Shown one piece after another: positions 36,223-44,669 of a stretch of 64,000 nucleotides of DNA. Position 1 is the first letter of the stretch; every line of letters begins with the position of its first letter. Made by a program: the position numbers and the translations under genes. Location of the stretch: positions 186,001 to 250,000 of the forward strand of contig KB906757.1 in NCBI GenBank assembly GCA_000381605.1, given 5' to 3'. Under the pieces are notes generated by a model. The model was given only the letters and a program-made list of their open reading frames with translations. It did no database searches and was not told the origin of the DNA. The DNA comes from Acidobacteriaceae bacterium KBS 89 (lineage in GTDB: Bacteria > Acidobacteriota > Terriglobia > Terriglobales > Acidobacteriaceae).

Positions 36223-36699
36223 GGTTCCTCCTGAGTTTTCCGCACAGAGCGGGTGGTTCTAAGTGTTGCAAACTGCCTCGTGCATGAGCCTGCTCAATGT
36301 CCAGTGCCGCGCGCCCCAATCTTGCAGACGCTAATCGTCAAGCATTCATGCCATACTCTTATTGCAGCTTGACCACCAAACGTAATTCCTTATATTTCAG
36401 CTATATGGATAGGGCTAGAAACAGCGAAGTGCAAATATTTGCACAAATGGTGCCCAAAGAGGAACAAGGTTTCCACTTCACACCCAGCAAATGCGTCATT
36501 ATTTCTCTATCTACGGCAGCGCCTGCGCTTGCCGGAATTCGATCTCACCCTCAAACCGCGGTCTGCCGATCGCCCCTCCAGCATTCCGTCGAAATCTGAA
36601 CCAGAACAAGAGAGGCGGAACCCTCGAACCTCCAATGCTTCGCTCGCTCGACCGAATCAAAGCACAACGTCCGCCAAAATAAGGTAAAAAAGAATAGAA
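36223..36699. other. 477-bp divergent intergenic region (PEP-CTERM/TPR genes)
   Basis: No supported gene; a 100-codon frame at 36297-36599 has no ribosome-binding site or recognisable features. It contains a perfect 16-bp palindrome, listed separately, and should carry promoters for both flanking genes. Confidence 0.6.
36429..36444. promoter_or_regulatory. Perfect 16-bp palindrome (candidate operator)
   Basis: GTGCAAATATTTGCAC reads the same on both strands. It is 207 bp from the PEP-CTERM start and 256 bp from the TPR gene start, so it could control either. The regulator is unknown. Confidence 0.45.
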
Positions 36700-37575
36700 A
36701 TGCTTGTTTTGGTAGTACCGCCCACGCAGCCTCCCAACAGACCCGCTTGTCGCGCCCTCCTATTAGCGTTGCTGCTTCTCCTGCTTGTAACACCTGCCCT
36801 GAATGCCGTGAACGCGCCTCTCACAGGCACTCCGCTCAACGACGGCTACTACGCCCTCTATAACCTCAACTTCGACGCCGCCCACAGCTACTTCCATCAA
36901 TGGATGACCGCCCATCCGGAGGATCCCCTCGGCCCCGCCTCCGACGCGGCCGCCTTTATCTTCACCGAGTTCGACCGTCTCGGCGTCCTCGATATCGAAC
37001 TCTTCTCCGACGACAACCGCTTCGAATCCCGGCAGCGCCCGGCCATCGACCCAGTCCTCAAGAAGGGCTTCAACGACCGCATCGCCCAATCTGAGCGCCT
37101 CGCCGACGCCGCTCTCCAGCACAATCCCAAAGACGCCAACGCCTTCTACTGTAAGGCCGTAACCTCTGGTATGCAGGCCGACTGGGCCTCTCTGATCGAC
37201 CGTCACGAATACGGCGCGTACAAATTCAGCGAACTAGCCAGCAAGTACGCCAAACAGGCACTGGCAATCAATCCGACCCTCTACGATGCCAACCTGGCCG
37301 TCGGCATTGAAAACTACATGCTCAGCCTCAAACCAGCGCCCATACGCTGGATCCTCGGCATGGCGGGTGCAGGTACCAACAAGGCCGAAGGCGTTCGACT
37401 TCTCAAGCTCACAGCCGAGCAGGGCCACTACCTCGCCCCCTTCGCCCGCCTCATGCTCGCAGTCGGCGAACTCCGCGATGGCCGCGTCCAGCAAGGCAAA
37501 GCAATCCTCATCGGCCTATCGATGGAGTTCCCCCAGAACACCCTCTACCAGCGCCAGATCGCCCGCCTCCGTTGA
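36700..37575 (+). CDS. Secreted TPR-like protein of unknown function
   Basis: A 291-residue protein with an N-terminal hydrophobic signal or anchor (ALLLALLLLLLVTPALNAV). The rest is helical with TPR-like units, for example YALYNLNFDAAHSYFHQWM and AKQALAINPTLYDANLAVGI. AAGG lies before the ATG. It is not obviously part of the PKS operon 187 bp downstream. I recognise no specific family beyond TPR. Confidence 0.7.
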   Translation: MLVLVVPPTQPPNRPACRALLLALLLLLLVTPALNAVNAPLTGTPLNDGYYALYNLNFDAAHSYFHQWMTAHPEDPLGPASDAAAFIFTEFDRLGVLDIELFSDDNRFESRQRPAIDPVLKKGFNDRIAQSERLADAALQHNPKDANAFYCKAVTSGMQADWASLIDRHEYGAYKFSELASKYAKQALAINPTLYDANLAVGIENYMLSLKPAPIRWILGMAGAGTNKAEGVRLLKLTAEQGHYLAPFARLMLAVGELRDGRVQQGKAILIGLSMEFPQNTLYQRQIARLR

Positions 37576-37700
37576 CCCGTTGGGCAATCATCCGGCGCCC
37601 TTGATCGAAATTCAACACGCAAGCCTCCGCAACGTGTACCTTTAACCTGTTGACCCGTTCTGCGTTCTCATCTGCCGCAACCCAACGCACAACCTTTAAC
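37571..37700. repeat. Short direct repeats upstream of the type III PKS gene
   Basis: GTTGACCCGTT occurs at 37571-37581 and 37649-37659, and ACCTTTAAC at 37638-37646 and 37692-37700. They lie between the TPR gene and the PKS start and may be regulator sites or duplication remnants. Confidence 0.35.
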
Positions 37701-37762
37701 TGTCACCACCATTAGCCGTAAAGTATCTCAATATCAAAGCACCAAAAAGGGTTCACATCAGC

Positions 37763-38833
37763 ATGCGCATTGCATCAGTCGGCACGGCCTATCCTCCACA
37801 TCGCTATTCACAGGCAGCAATCTCAGAAGCACTGACGGCACGCTGGCAGGACAGGATGGAAGAACCCCGCCTTATTAACCGCCTGTTCGTCAACTGCGGT
37901 GTCGAGTTTCGCAACCTCGTCTTCCCCCTCCACATCTACGAGAATCTCTCCGGCTTCGGCCCCACCAACGACGCTTGGATCATCGCCGCCGTCGAACTCG
38001 GCGAAAAGGCCATCACCGCTGCCCTCTGTCGCGTCGGTCTCACCCCGGCAGACATCTCTGCCATCTTCTTCGCCTCTGTCACCGGCATCGCGAGCCCGAC
38101 CATCGATGCTCGCCTCATCAACCTCATGCCGTTCCCCACCTCCATCAAGCGCACTCCCATCTTCGGTCTTGGCTGCGTCGCCGGAGCCGCGGGCATCTCT
38201 CGCGCCTCCGACTACGTCCGTGCCTTTCCCAACCAGTACGCGCTTCTTCTCTCCGTTGAGCTCTGTTCCCTTACCTGGCAGGACAACGACCAATCCATCG
38301 CAAATTTAATCTCTTGCGGCCTCTTCGGCGATGGCGCCGCCGCAGTCATCGTCGCCGGCAGCGAAACCCCGATCGCCAAAAAAGGCTGCCCCTGCGCCGG
38401 TCCACAGGTCCTTGACACCCGCTCGACTTTCTATCGACACACCGAACACATTATGGGTTGGGATATTGGAGACATGGGCTTCAAAATCGTCCTCTCCCCC
38501 GACGTCCCGAAGGTCGTCAACGAGCACCTCCGCGGCAACGTCGAGGCTTTTCTCTCCGACAACGATCTAACCCTGGATGACATCTCCAGCTACATCTTTC
38601 ACTCCGGCGGCCCCAAGGTTCTCGAAGCGATGGAGAACACGCTCGACCTTCCCGCCAACGCGCTCGAACCCTCCTGGCGCAGCCTCCGCGAAGTCGGCAA
38701 CCTCTCTGCTGCCTCTGTTCTGGCCGTCCTCGAAGACGTCCTCGTCAACTCCCCCGGCAAGCCCGGCACCTATAGCATCCTAGCCGCAATGGGTCCCGCC
38801 TTCTGTTCAGAGCTGGTTCTCCTCAAGTGGTAG
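37763..38833 (+). CDS. Type III polyketide synthase (chalcone/stilbene-synthase-like)
   Basis: A 356-residue thiolase-fold enzyme that extends an acyl starter with malonyl-CoA and cyclises it. The catalytic triad is visible: Cys138 in FGLGCVAGAAG, His280 in IFHSGGPKVLEAM and Asn313 in VGNLSAASVL. The GLGCVAGAAG box is typical of bacterial type III PKSs for alkylresorcinols, alkylpyrones or chromones rather than FabH. It is the first gene of a co-directional group with an FAD oxidoreductase, an ACP and a ketosynthase, suggesting synthesis of a modified aromatic lipid. Confidence 0.9.
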   Translation: MRIASVGTAYPPHRYSQAAISEALTARWQDRMEEPRLINRLFVNCGVEFRNLVFPLHIYENLSGFGPTNDAWIIAAVELGEKAITAALCRVGLTPADISAIFFASVTGIASPTIDARLINLMPFPTSIKRTPIFGLGCVAGAAGISRASDYVRAFPNQYALLLSVELCSLTWQDNDQSIANLISCGLFGDGAAAVIVAGSETPIAKKGCPCAGPQVLDTRSTFYRHTEHIMGWDIGDMGFKIVLSPDVPKVVNEHLRGNVEAFLSDNDLTLDDISSYIFHSGGPKVLEAMENTLDLPANALEPSWRSLREVGNLSAASVLAVLEDVLVNSPGKPGTYSILAAMGPAFCSELVLLKW

Positions 38834-38950
38834 CCTTTCCAGACCCTGCCTAGAGACTCCTCCGGACGGATTTCGTCACGCTCGCGTCATCTGTTTGTCA
38901 TTTGCTCGTCAACACTAGTCTTTTGTCCAACATGCAGCGTCATAGACGCT

Positions 38951-40111
38951 ATGGACCTTCGCAGGATCCAAAGTGACGTCTTCATCGTTGGCGCAGGTCC
39001 GGCTGGCCTTGCCTGCGCCATTGCCGCTGCTCGCCAGGGCCTTAAAGTCGAAGTCATCGATGCTGCCAAACCTCCGATCAACAAAGCCTGCGGCGAAGGT
39101 CTCCTTCCTGGCTCACTCGACTCCCTCGCCGCACTTGGCTTCGACCCCAAGCGCGACCTGCCTCACACCCAAAGTGCCTCCCTCGAAGGAGTCCGTTTCG
39201 TCGGCGACTCCACGTCCTCAAAGCGCCAAGCTACCGTTCAGTGCAACTTTCCTGGTGGTTCCGGATGCGGCATTCGCCGCACTGTCCTCCACCAGGTTCT
39301 GTTAGATCGCGCCGCAAGTCTTGGAGTTTGTTTTCACTGGCAGAACACTCTGCGCAGCGTCGCGATTGACAGAAATCTCGCCACAATTCATGCCACGTCC
39401 CGAACCTTCCACACCCGCTACCTCATCGGGGCCGACGGCCATCAATCCCGCGTCGCCGCTCTTGCCGGACTTACCGGAAGCACAATCCACTCACGCCGAA
39501 TCGGCCTCCGCCAGCACTATACTGTCGCCCCGTGGACGGATTTCGTCGAGGTCTACTGGAGCAACATCGGTCAGGCTTACGTCACTCCCACCTCCTCCAA
39601 CGAAGTCTGCGTCGCCTTCGTTGCGGATAAGAAATTCGCCAGCCCCGAAGATGCCTTGGCATATTTCCCCACTCTGCGCCATCACCTCACCGCATCTCAA
39701 CCCAACGGCCCTCCACGCGGCTCCATCACGCTCGGCCGTAGCCTCCGCCGCGTTACCACCAGCAACATCGCCCTCATCGGCGACGCCTCCGGATCGGTCG
39801 ATGCCATCACCGGTGAAGGCATGGCCCTGTGTTTCCGCCAGGCCCTCGCACTCGTCTCGGCACTGCAATCGGACGATCTCTCCTCCTATCAGTCCGCCCA
39901 CCGCAACATTCAACGCATCCCCTGTCTGATGTCCCGAATCCTGCTGCTTATTGGCCGTTCTACGCGTCTCCGAGCCCAGATCTTTTCTAGTTTCGAACGC
40001 AATCCCGCCCTCTTCTCCAGCATTCTTCAGCTCCACGTCGGCAACCACGCCTCGCACCTCTTTGGCGAGGACGGTCTTCTCGCAGCCGGATTGAGTCTGC
40101 TCACAAGCTAA
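38951..40111 (+). CDS. FAD-dependent oxidoreductase, geranylgeranyl-reductase-like
   Basis: A 386-residue flavoprotein. FAD-binding GxGxxG is in VFIVGAGPAGLACAIAAARQ (13-18); the family's KACGEGLLPGSLDSL segment and the second motif ALIGDASGSVDAITGEGMAL are present. Related enzymes hydroxylate or reduce aromatic polyketides and polyprenyl chains. Beside a type III PKS it probably oxidises the aromatic product. The gap to the PKS gene is 117 bp. Confidence 0.88.
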   Translation: MDLRRIQSDVFIVGAGPAGLACAIAAARQGLKVEVIDAAKPPINKACGEGLLPGSLDSLAALGFDPKRDLPHTQSASLEGVRFVGDSTSSKRQATVQCNFPGGSGCGIRRTVLHQVLLDRAASLGVCFHWQNTLRSVAIDRNLATIHATSRTFHTRYLIGADGHQSRVAALAGLTGSTIHSRRIGLRQHYTVAPWTDFVEVYWSNIGQAYVTPTSSNEVCVAFVADKKFASPEDALAYFPTLRHHLTASQPNGPPRGSITLGRSLRRVTTSNIALIGDASGSVDAITGEGMALCFRQALALVSALQSDDLSSYQSAHRNIQRIPCLMSRILLLIGRSTRLRAQIFSSFERNPALFSSILQLHVGNHASHLFGEDGLLAAGLSLLTS

Positions 40112-40196
40112 ACTAGGTTCAGCAGACACCCGGCACCCTTTACATTGGCCTGCGCATCGCTGTAAGTTGAGTTAACCCAGAGGTACCCGAACCACC

Positions 40197-40457
40197 ATGA
40201 ATGACATCGCCAGCCGCTGTATTGACATCATCGCTAAGTCGAAGAACATCTCTCCGGAGACGATCACGCTGGCCACCACCTTCGACGAGCTCAACGCCGA
40301 CTCCCTCGACAAGATCAACATCTCTTTCGAGGTCGAAGAGTCCTTCAACATCGACATCCCCGACGAAGCGCTCGGCTCCATCAGGACGGTCGGCGACATG
40401 GTCGACGGCGTCACCAAACTTGTCTCCGCTAAACCTCCCGCCGCTACCGCGTCCTGA
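40197..40457 (+). CDS. Acyl carrier protein of the polyketide operon
   Basis: An 86-residue ACP with the phosphopantetheine serine at Ser36 in ELNADSLDKINI. The acidic helices around it (VEESFNIDIPDEAL) are typical. It lies between the oxidoreductase and ketosynthase genes, so it probably carries the fatty starter made for the PKS. It is separate from the FkbH-linked ACP at 20507. Confidence 0.92.
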   Translation: MNDIASRCIDIIAKSKNISPETITLATTFDELNADSLDKINISFEVEESFNIDIPDEALGSIRTVGDMVDGVTKLVSAKPPAATAS

Positions 40458-40518
40458 CCGAATCGCACACCTGTCCCCTGTGATTTATAACTAGAATTGG
40501 AATTGCAAGGGAGCAGCA

Positions 40519-41736
40519 GTGAATCGTGTCGTCGTCACAGGCCTGGGCTGCATCACTCCCATCGGTAATACAGTCGCGGACTTCCAGACCTCCCTCTTCG
40601 CCGGAACTACTGGCATCGCTCCCTTCCCGCATTACCCAGAAGCTCCCGGCGATACCCAGGGCTTTCGCTTCACCCAATCCGCCGCCGTAAAGAACTTCGA
40701 TCCCCGCCAGCACCTCGAATCCGGCATCGTTGCAGCCTCCGATCGCACAACTCAGTTCGCAATCGTCGCAGCCCGCCAGGCTGCCCTCGAATCGCAACTT
40801 ACCAACCACTACTCACCCGAAAAGATCGCCATCATCGTCGGCTGCGCCTGCGGTGGCCGCCAGGCTGAGGAAACCGAGACCATCCGCCTCTATACCCAAA
40901 ACACCCGGGTCCATCCCCTCACCGTCATTCGCACCATGGCCTCTGCCGGAGCCAGCAACATCTCCATCGAACACAAGATCACCGGCCCCACGCTCAACAT
41001 CTCCACCGCCTGTTCCTCCGGCACTCACGCCATCGGTCTCGCCTTCCAGATGGTCCGCAGCGGAATGGTCGACGCCGCCATCACCGGCGGTCATGAAGCC
41101 CCCCTCACCTTTGGCTTCCTCCGCGCGTGGGACTCCATGCGCGTCGTCTCCCCCACCCAGTGCCGCCCGTTCTCAGCCGACCGTGACGGCATGACCATCG
41201 GCGAAGGTGCCGCCATGTTCACGCTCGAAACCCTCGCCTCAGCCCGGGCCCGCAACGCAACCATCTACGCCGAAATCGTCGGTTTCGGAGCCTCCGCCGA
41301 CGCCAACCACATCACCCAGCCGCTCGCAGACGGCGCCGCATCCGCAATGCGCCAGGCCATCGCAGACGCCAAAGCCTCACTCAATGACGTCGGCTACATC
41401 AGCGCCCACGGCACCGGCACCCAGGCTAACGACTCCACCGAAGCCGCTGCGATCCACCAGGTCTTCGGCACCCGAGCCTCGCACATTCCAGTAAGCTCCA
41501 CCAAATCCCTCCACGGTCACTCGATCGGAGCCAGCGGCGCGTTGGAAGCCCTCGCCACCATCATCGGCTTACACGAAAATCTTCTTCCCCAGAACGCCTG
41601 CGTCTCGCAGATCGACCCTACAATCGACCTCGACGTCATTCTCGGCGCACCCCGCAAAGCCACTCCGAAACTCGCCCTCTCGAACTCACTCGCCTTCGGC
41701 GGCCTCAACGCAGTCGTGGCTCTTCGTCCCGTCTGA
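40519..41736 (+). CDS. Beta-ketoacyl-ACP synthase II-like ketosynthase
   Basis: A 405-residue FabF-type enzyme. The catalytic Cys165 is in NISTACSSGTHAIGLAF; the two active-site histidines are His297 in SAHGTGTQAND and His332 in KSLHGHSIGASG. The start is a GTG at 40519 after GGGAGCAGCA. It follows the dedicated ACP by 61 bp. Together with the FAD enzyme and type III PKS, it would elongate an ACP-bound chain that primes the PKS. A housekeeping FabF role is less likely at this position. Confidence 0.9.
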   Translation: MNRVVVTGLGCITPIGNTVADFQTSLFAGTTGIAPFPHYPEAPGDTQGFRFTQSAAVKNFDPRQHLESGIVAASDRTTQFAIVAARQAALESQLTNHYSPEKIAIIVGCACGGRQAEETETIRLYTQNTRVHPLTVIRTMASAGASNISIEHKITGPTLNISTACSSGTHAIGLAFQMVRSGMVDAAITGGHEAPLTFGFLRAWDSMRVVSPTQCRPFSADRDGMTIGEGAAMFTLETLASARARNATIYAEIVGFGASADANHITQPLADGAASAMRQAIADAKASLNDVGYISAHGTGTQANDSTEAAAIHQVFGTRASHIPVSSTKSLHGHSIGASGALEALATIIGLHENLLPQNACVSQIDPTIDLDVILGAPRKATPKLALSNSLAFGGLNAVVALRPV

Positions 41737-41787
41737 AACTCCCGCCTCAACCCAACGGTAAACTGTTTGCCTTAGCCGGAGGGCACT

Positions 41788-43218
41788 TTGGATCGACGCA
41801 AATTTGTTTCTCTGTCCGCAGCAACAGCGGCCAGCGCAACCATCTCACGACAAGTTCGCGCACAGCGCATCGTTACAGTCCAGCTTGAAAATCCAATCAC
41901 GCCAGCAAAGTTGATGCCCCTCGACTTCACGGGCCTGAGCTACGAGACCGGACAACTCTACAACGCCGACTTTTTCTCTCCACAAAACACCGCATTGATC
42001 GCCGCCTTTCGCGGCCTCAGCGACCACGGTGTCCTGCGTCTCGGAGGACACCTCAGCAACATCACCCCATGGGACGGCATCGGCCTCGACGACCCAAAAC
42101 AATTGCGCGGCGTCCGTCACGGCATCGAAGACTACTGGGAGTGGCCCCTCGTCGATCCAGTCGTTCAACACCACAAGCAAGGCATCATCACCCATCAAGC
42201 CATCACAAACCTCAAAGGCTTCCTCGATGCAGTGAACTGGCGCCTGATCTATGGCCTCAACTTCGCCTGTGGAAGCGCCGCCCGCGCAGCCGACGAGGCC
42301 GCAGCGGTCGCGACAATCATGGGCCACAGCCTCATCGCCATCGTCGTCGGCAACGAAGCCGACGGCTTCGGCGAAGACCAGTTCTTTCGCGCCAAGGGGT
42401 ACAACTTCGACCAATACATCGCCGAATACGAAACCTGGGTCAAAGCCGTGCGCGCCAAGACTCCACAAGCACCATTCGCTGGCCCCGACACCGAAGGCCA
42501 AGTCGATACCTGGGTCAAAAAATATGGCGAACGCACTCAAGGTGACGCCGTCATGCTCACAAGCCACTTCTACGCGATGGGTCCCGCAAGCGATCCTGCA
42601 ATGACGGCCCAACGCCTCCTGCAAAGGGTAAACCCGAGCCTCGAAAAGCAAATCGCAGAAGTCACATCCGCAGTCGCAGCCGCCGGCGGAACCCGCTACC
42701 GCATGGACGAAGGTAACTCCTGCTTCGGTGGCGGCAAAGACGGCGTAAGCAACGCCTACGCCTCCGCCCTCTGGGTCGCCGACTATATGCTTCACGTAGC
42801 CTGCGCCGGATTCATCGGCGTCAATCTCCACGGCGGCGGCACCGGCTTCTACGCACCCATCGAGAGCAGCGAACGATCACGCGCAGCTCCCCGGCCCATG
42901 TACTACGGCATGCAGCTCGCTCAGCAGTTCGCGGGCTACAAAATAGCTCCATGCGCGGTCAGCACCGAAGAAAACATCACCGCATACCTCGCTACCAAAG
43001 GTGAACAATCGCAGCTCGCCATCATCAACAAGAGCCCGACGACCATCCGCATCGCGCTCCCCAAAGACCTGCGGACCAAACCGATGACGCAGCGATGGCT
43101 GCTGAGCGGCCCGGCCCTCGACGCAAAACAGGGCGTTCGCTTCACAAAACAATCGTCCCCCGAAACAACTCCGCTCAACGAAGTGCCCTCTTACTCCGCA
43201 GTAGTCCTGCGAATTTGA
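41788..43218 (+). CDS. Secreted GH79-like glycoside hydrolase (beta-glucuronidase/heparanase type)
   Basis: A 476-residue (beta/alpha)8 hydrolase. The N-terminus resembles a Tat signal (DRRKFVSLSAATAAS), implying export of the folded enzyme. The acid/base is probably Glu190 in AIVVGNEADGF; the nucleophile is probably Glu308 in YRMDEGNSCFGGG. A C-terminal beta domain ends the protein. GH79 members cut beta-glucuronides. The start is a TTG with GGAGGGCACT upstream. Being 51 bp after the ketosynthase, it may share its transcript; whether it acts on a glycosylated polyketide or on EPS is unknown. Confidence 0.82.
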   Translation: MDRRKFVSLSAATAASATISRQVRAQRIVTVQLENPITPAKLMPLDFTGLSYETGQLYNADFFSPQNTALIAAFRGLSDHGVLRLGGHLSNITPWDGIGLDDPKQLRGVRHGIEDYWEWPLVDPVVQHHKQGIITHQAITNLKGFLDAVNWRLIYGLNFACGSAARAADEAAAVATIMGHSLIAIVVGNEADGFGEDQFFRAKGYNFDQYIAEYETWVKAVRAKTPQAPFAGPDTEGQVDTWVKKYGERTQGDAVMLTSHFYAMGPASDPAMTAQRLLQRVNPSLEKQIAEVTSAVAAAGGTRYRMDEGNSCFGGGKDGVSNAYASALWVADYMLHVACAGFIGVNLHGGGTGFYAPIESSERSRAAPRPMYYGMQLAQQFAGYKIAPCAVSTEENITAYLATKGEQSQLAIINKSPTTIRIALPKDLRTKPMTQRWLLSGPALDAKQGVRFTKQSSPETTPLNEVPSYSAVVLRI

Positions 43219-43282
43219 TAAGAGAACACCAAACATGCCTCCGATACTTGCCCAGCGCCGTCACGTATCGTTACCCTTAGGC

Positions 43283-43786
43283 ATGAGCCGCCGTATCTTC
43301 CTCCCCCTCGCCCTCCTCCTGCTCAGCCTCATTCCCAGCGCCCTCCACGCTCAGGCCAAATTCGCGATCTACGGTACCGCGGGCACCGAAAAAAGCGGTC
43401 TCCCGAATGACAGCTGGAAGCTGGGCGGAACCTTTGGCTTCTACTACGGCCTGTACCACATCGGCCCCCTTAGCTTCTCGGCAGACGCCCGCGGAGATCT
43501 CTCCGACCACATCAACAGCGGCTTCATCGGGCCGCGCGTCGCCGCCAAACTTCCTGTCATCCCGCTCAAACCCTACGCCGAATTTATCTTCGGAGTCTCC
43601 ACCTACAGCACCCCTGCCAACCTCAAAATCGACAACGACTTCGCCTACCGCTACGTGTTCGGACTAGACACCACCATCCTCCCGCACCTCGACTGGCGCG
43701 TCGTCGACTTCAGCTACGCCCTCAACAACTCCGCGAACAGCGGTCACGCCAAAACCCTCACCAGCGGTCTCGTCATTCGCTTCTAG
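43283..43786 (+). CDS. Outer-membrane beta-barrel protein
   Basis: A 167-residue protein with a signal peptide (RIFLPLALLLLSLIPSALHA) and a small eight-strand-type barrel: alternating aromatic residues (FGFYYGLYHIGPLSFSADAR) and a terminal Phe in GLVIRF. I chose the ATG at 43283 because the signal starts there; a longer in-frame version adds 16 residues without a ribosome-binding site. Function unknown. Confidence 0.72.
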   Translation: MSRRIFLPLALLLLSLIPSALHAQAKFAIYGTAGTEKSGLPNDSWKLGGTFGFYYGLYHIGPLSFSADARGDLSDHINSGFIGPRVAAKLPVIPLKPYAEFIFGVSTYSTPANLKIDNDFAYRYVFGLDTTILPHLDWRVVDFSYALNNSANSGHAKTLTSGLVIRF

Positions 43787-43837
43787 TTTCACTGGAGATC
43801 GTCCCGCGCTGTCAGAAACGGATACCATAGCCAGCAG

Positions 43838-44656
43838 ATGATCTCCGTCCTCATCCTCACACGCAACGAGCAGAACGACCTCCCCGGCTGCCTCGCCAGC
43901 GTCTCTTGGTCCGACGACATCCACGTCTTCGACTCCGGCAGCTCCGACGCCACCCTTGAAATCGCCAAAGCCGCAGGCGCCCACATCCACACCCGCCCTT
44001 TCGACGACTACGCCACCCACCGCAACGCAGCCCTCCGAACCATCTCCTTCAAACACCCTTGGGTCTTCCTCCCCGATGCCGACGAGCGTCCCACACCCGA
44101 CCTCTCCCGCGAGATGCAACAACTCGCCCTCGCCGCCCCACCCGAAACCGCAGCCTTCCGCGTCCGCCGCCGCGACTACCTCTTCGGCACCTGGCTCAAG
44201 CACGCCCAGATCTCACCCTTCTACATCCGCCTGGTCCGCCCCGAGCGTTCCCACTACACCCGCGCCATCAACGAGGTTCTCGAGGTCGGCGGCACCATCG
44301 CCGAACTCAGCTATCCCCTCGACCACTTCCCCTTCTCCAAGGGCATCGCCAAATGGGTCGAGAAGCACAACCTCTACTCCACCATGGAAGCCGAGCTGAT
44401 CGCCCGCAATCAGGGCCTGCAAAATCCATCGCTGATGACCGCCCTCCGCCACCCCGACTTCCACACTCGCCGCCTACATCAGAAGGCGATCTTCTACCGC
44501 CTTCCCGGCCGCCCGCTTTTGAAGTGGCTCTACATGGTCTTCCTTCGCGGGGCCATCCTCGATGGGGCCGCCGGCCTCGCCTACGCCACCCTGCAAGCCT
44601 TCTACGAATACCTCATCGTCCTCAAAACCAAAGAACTACGCCGCGGCGGAGCCTGA
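43838..44656 (+). CDS. GT2 glycosyltransferase, WaaE/KdtX-like
   Basis: A 272-residue GT-A enzyme. It starts ISVLILTRNEQNDLPGCL with IHVFDSGSSDATLEIA, and has VFLPDADERPTPDLSREM, the DxD-type motif. This layout matches WaaE/KdtX enzymes that add sugars to the lipopolysaccharide inner core. The final codons precede the convergent M1 peptidase gene by 13 bp. Confidence 0.87.
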   Translation: MISVLILTRNEQNDLPGCLASVSWSDDIHVFDSGSSDATLEIAKAAGAHIHTRPFDDYATHRNAALRTISFKHPWVFLPDADERPTPDLSREMQQLALAAPPETAAFRVRRRDYLFGTWLKHAQISPFYIRLVRPERSHYTRAINEVLEVGGTIAELSYPLDHFPFSKGIAKWVEKHNLYSTMEAELIARNQGLQNPSLMTALRHPDFHTRRLHQKAIFYRLPGRPLLKWLYMVFLRGAILDGAAGLAYATLQAFYEYLIVLKTKELRRGGA

Positions 44657-44669
44657 ACGCGCATTCGAT

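Noticed and set aside
36267..36284. Sigma-54-like sequence upstream of the PEP-CTERM gene
   Set aside because: TGCACG and TTGCA parts are present on the minus strand, but the spacing is three bases too long and the invariant GG is missing.
41845..42831. Reverse-strand frame of 328 codons opposite the GH79-like gene
   Set aside because: Composition of a GC-rich shadow; the forward protein has catalytic glutamates and an export signal.
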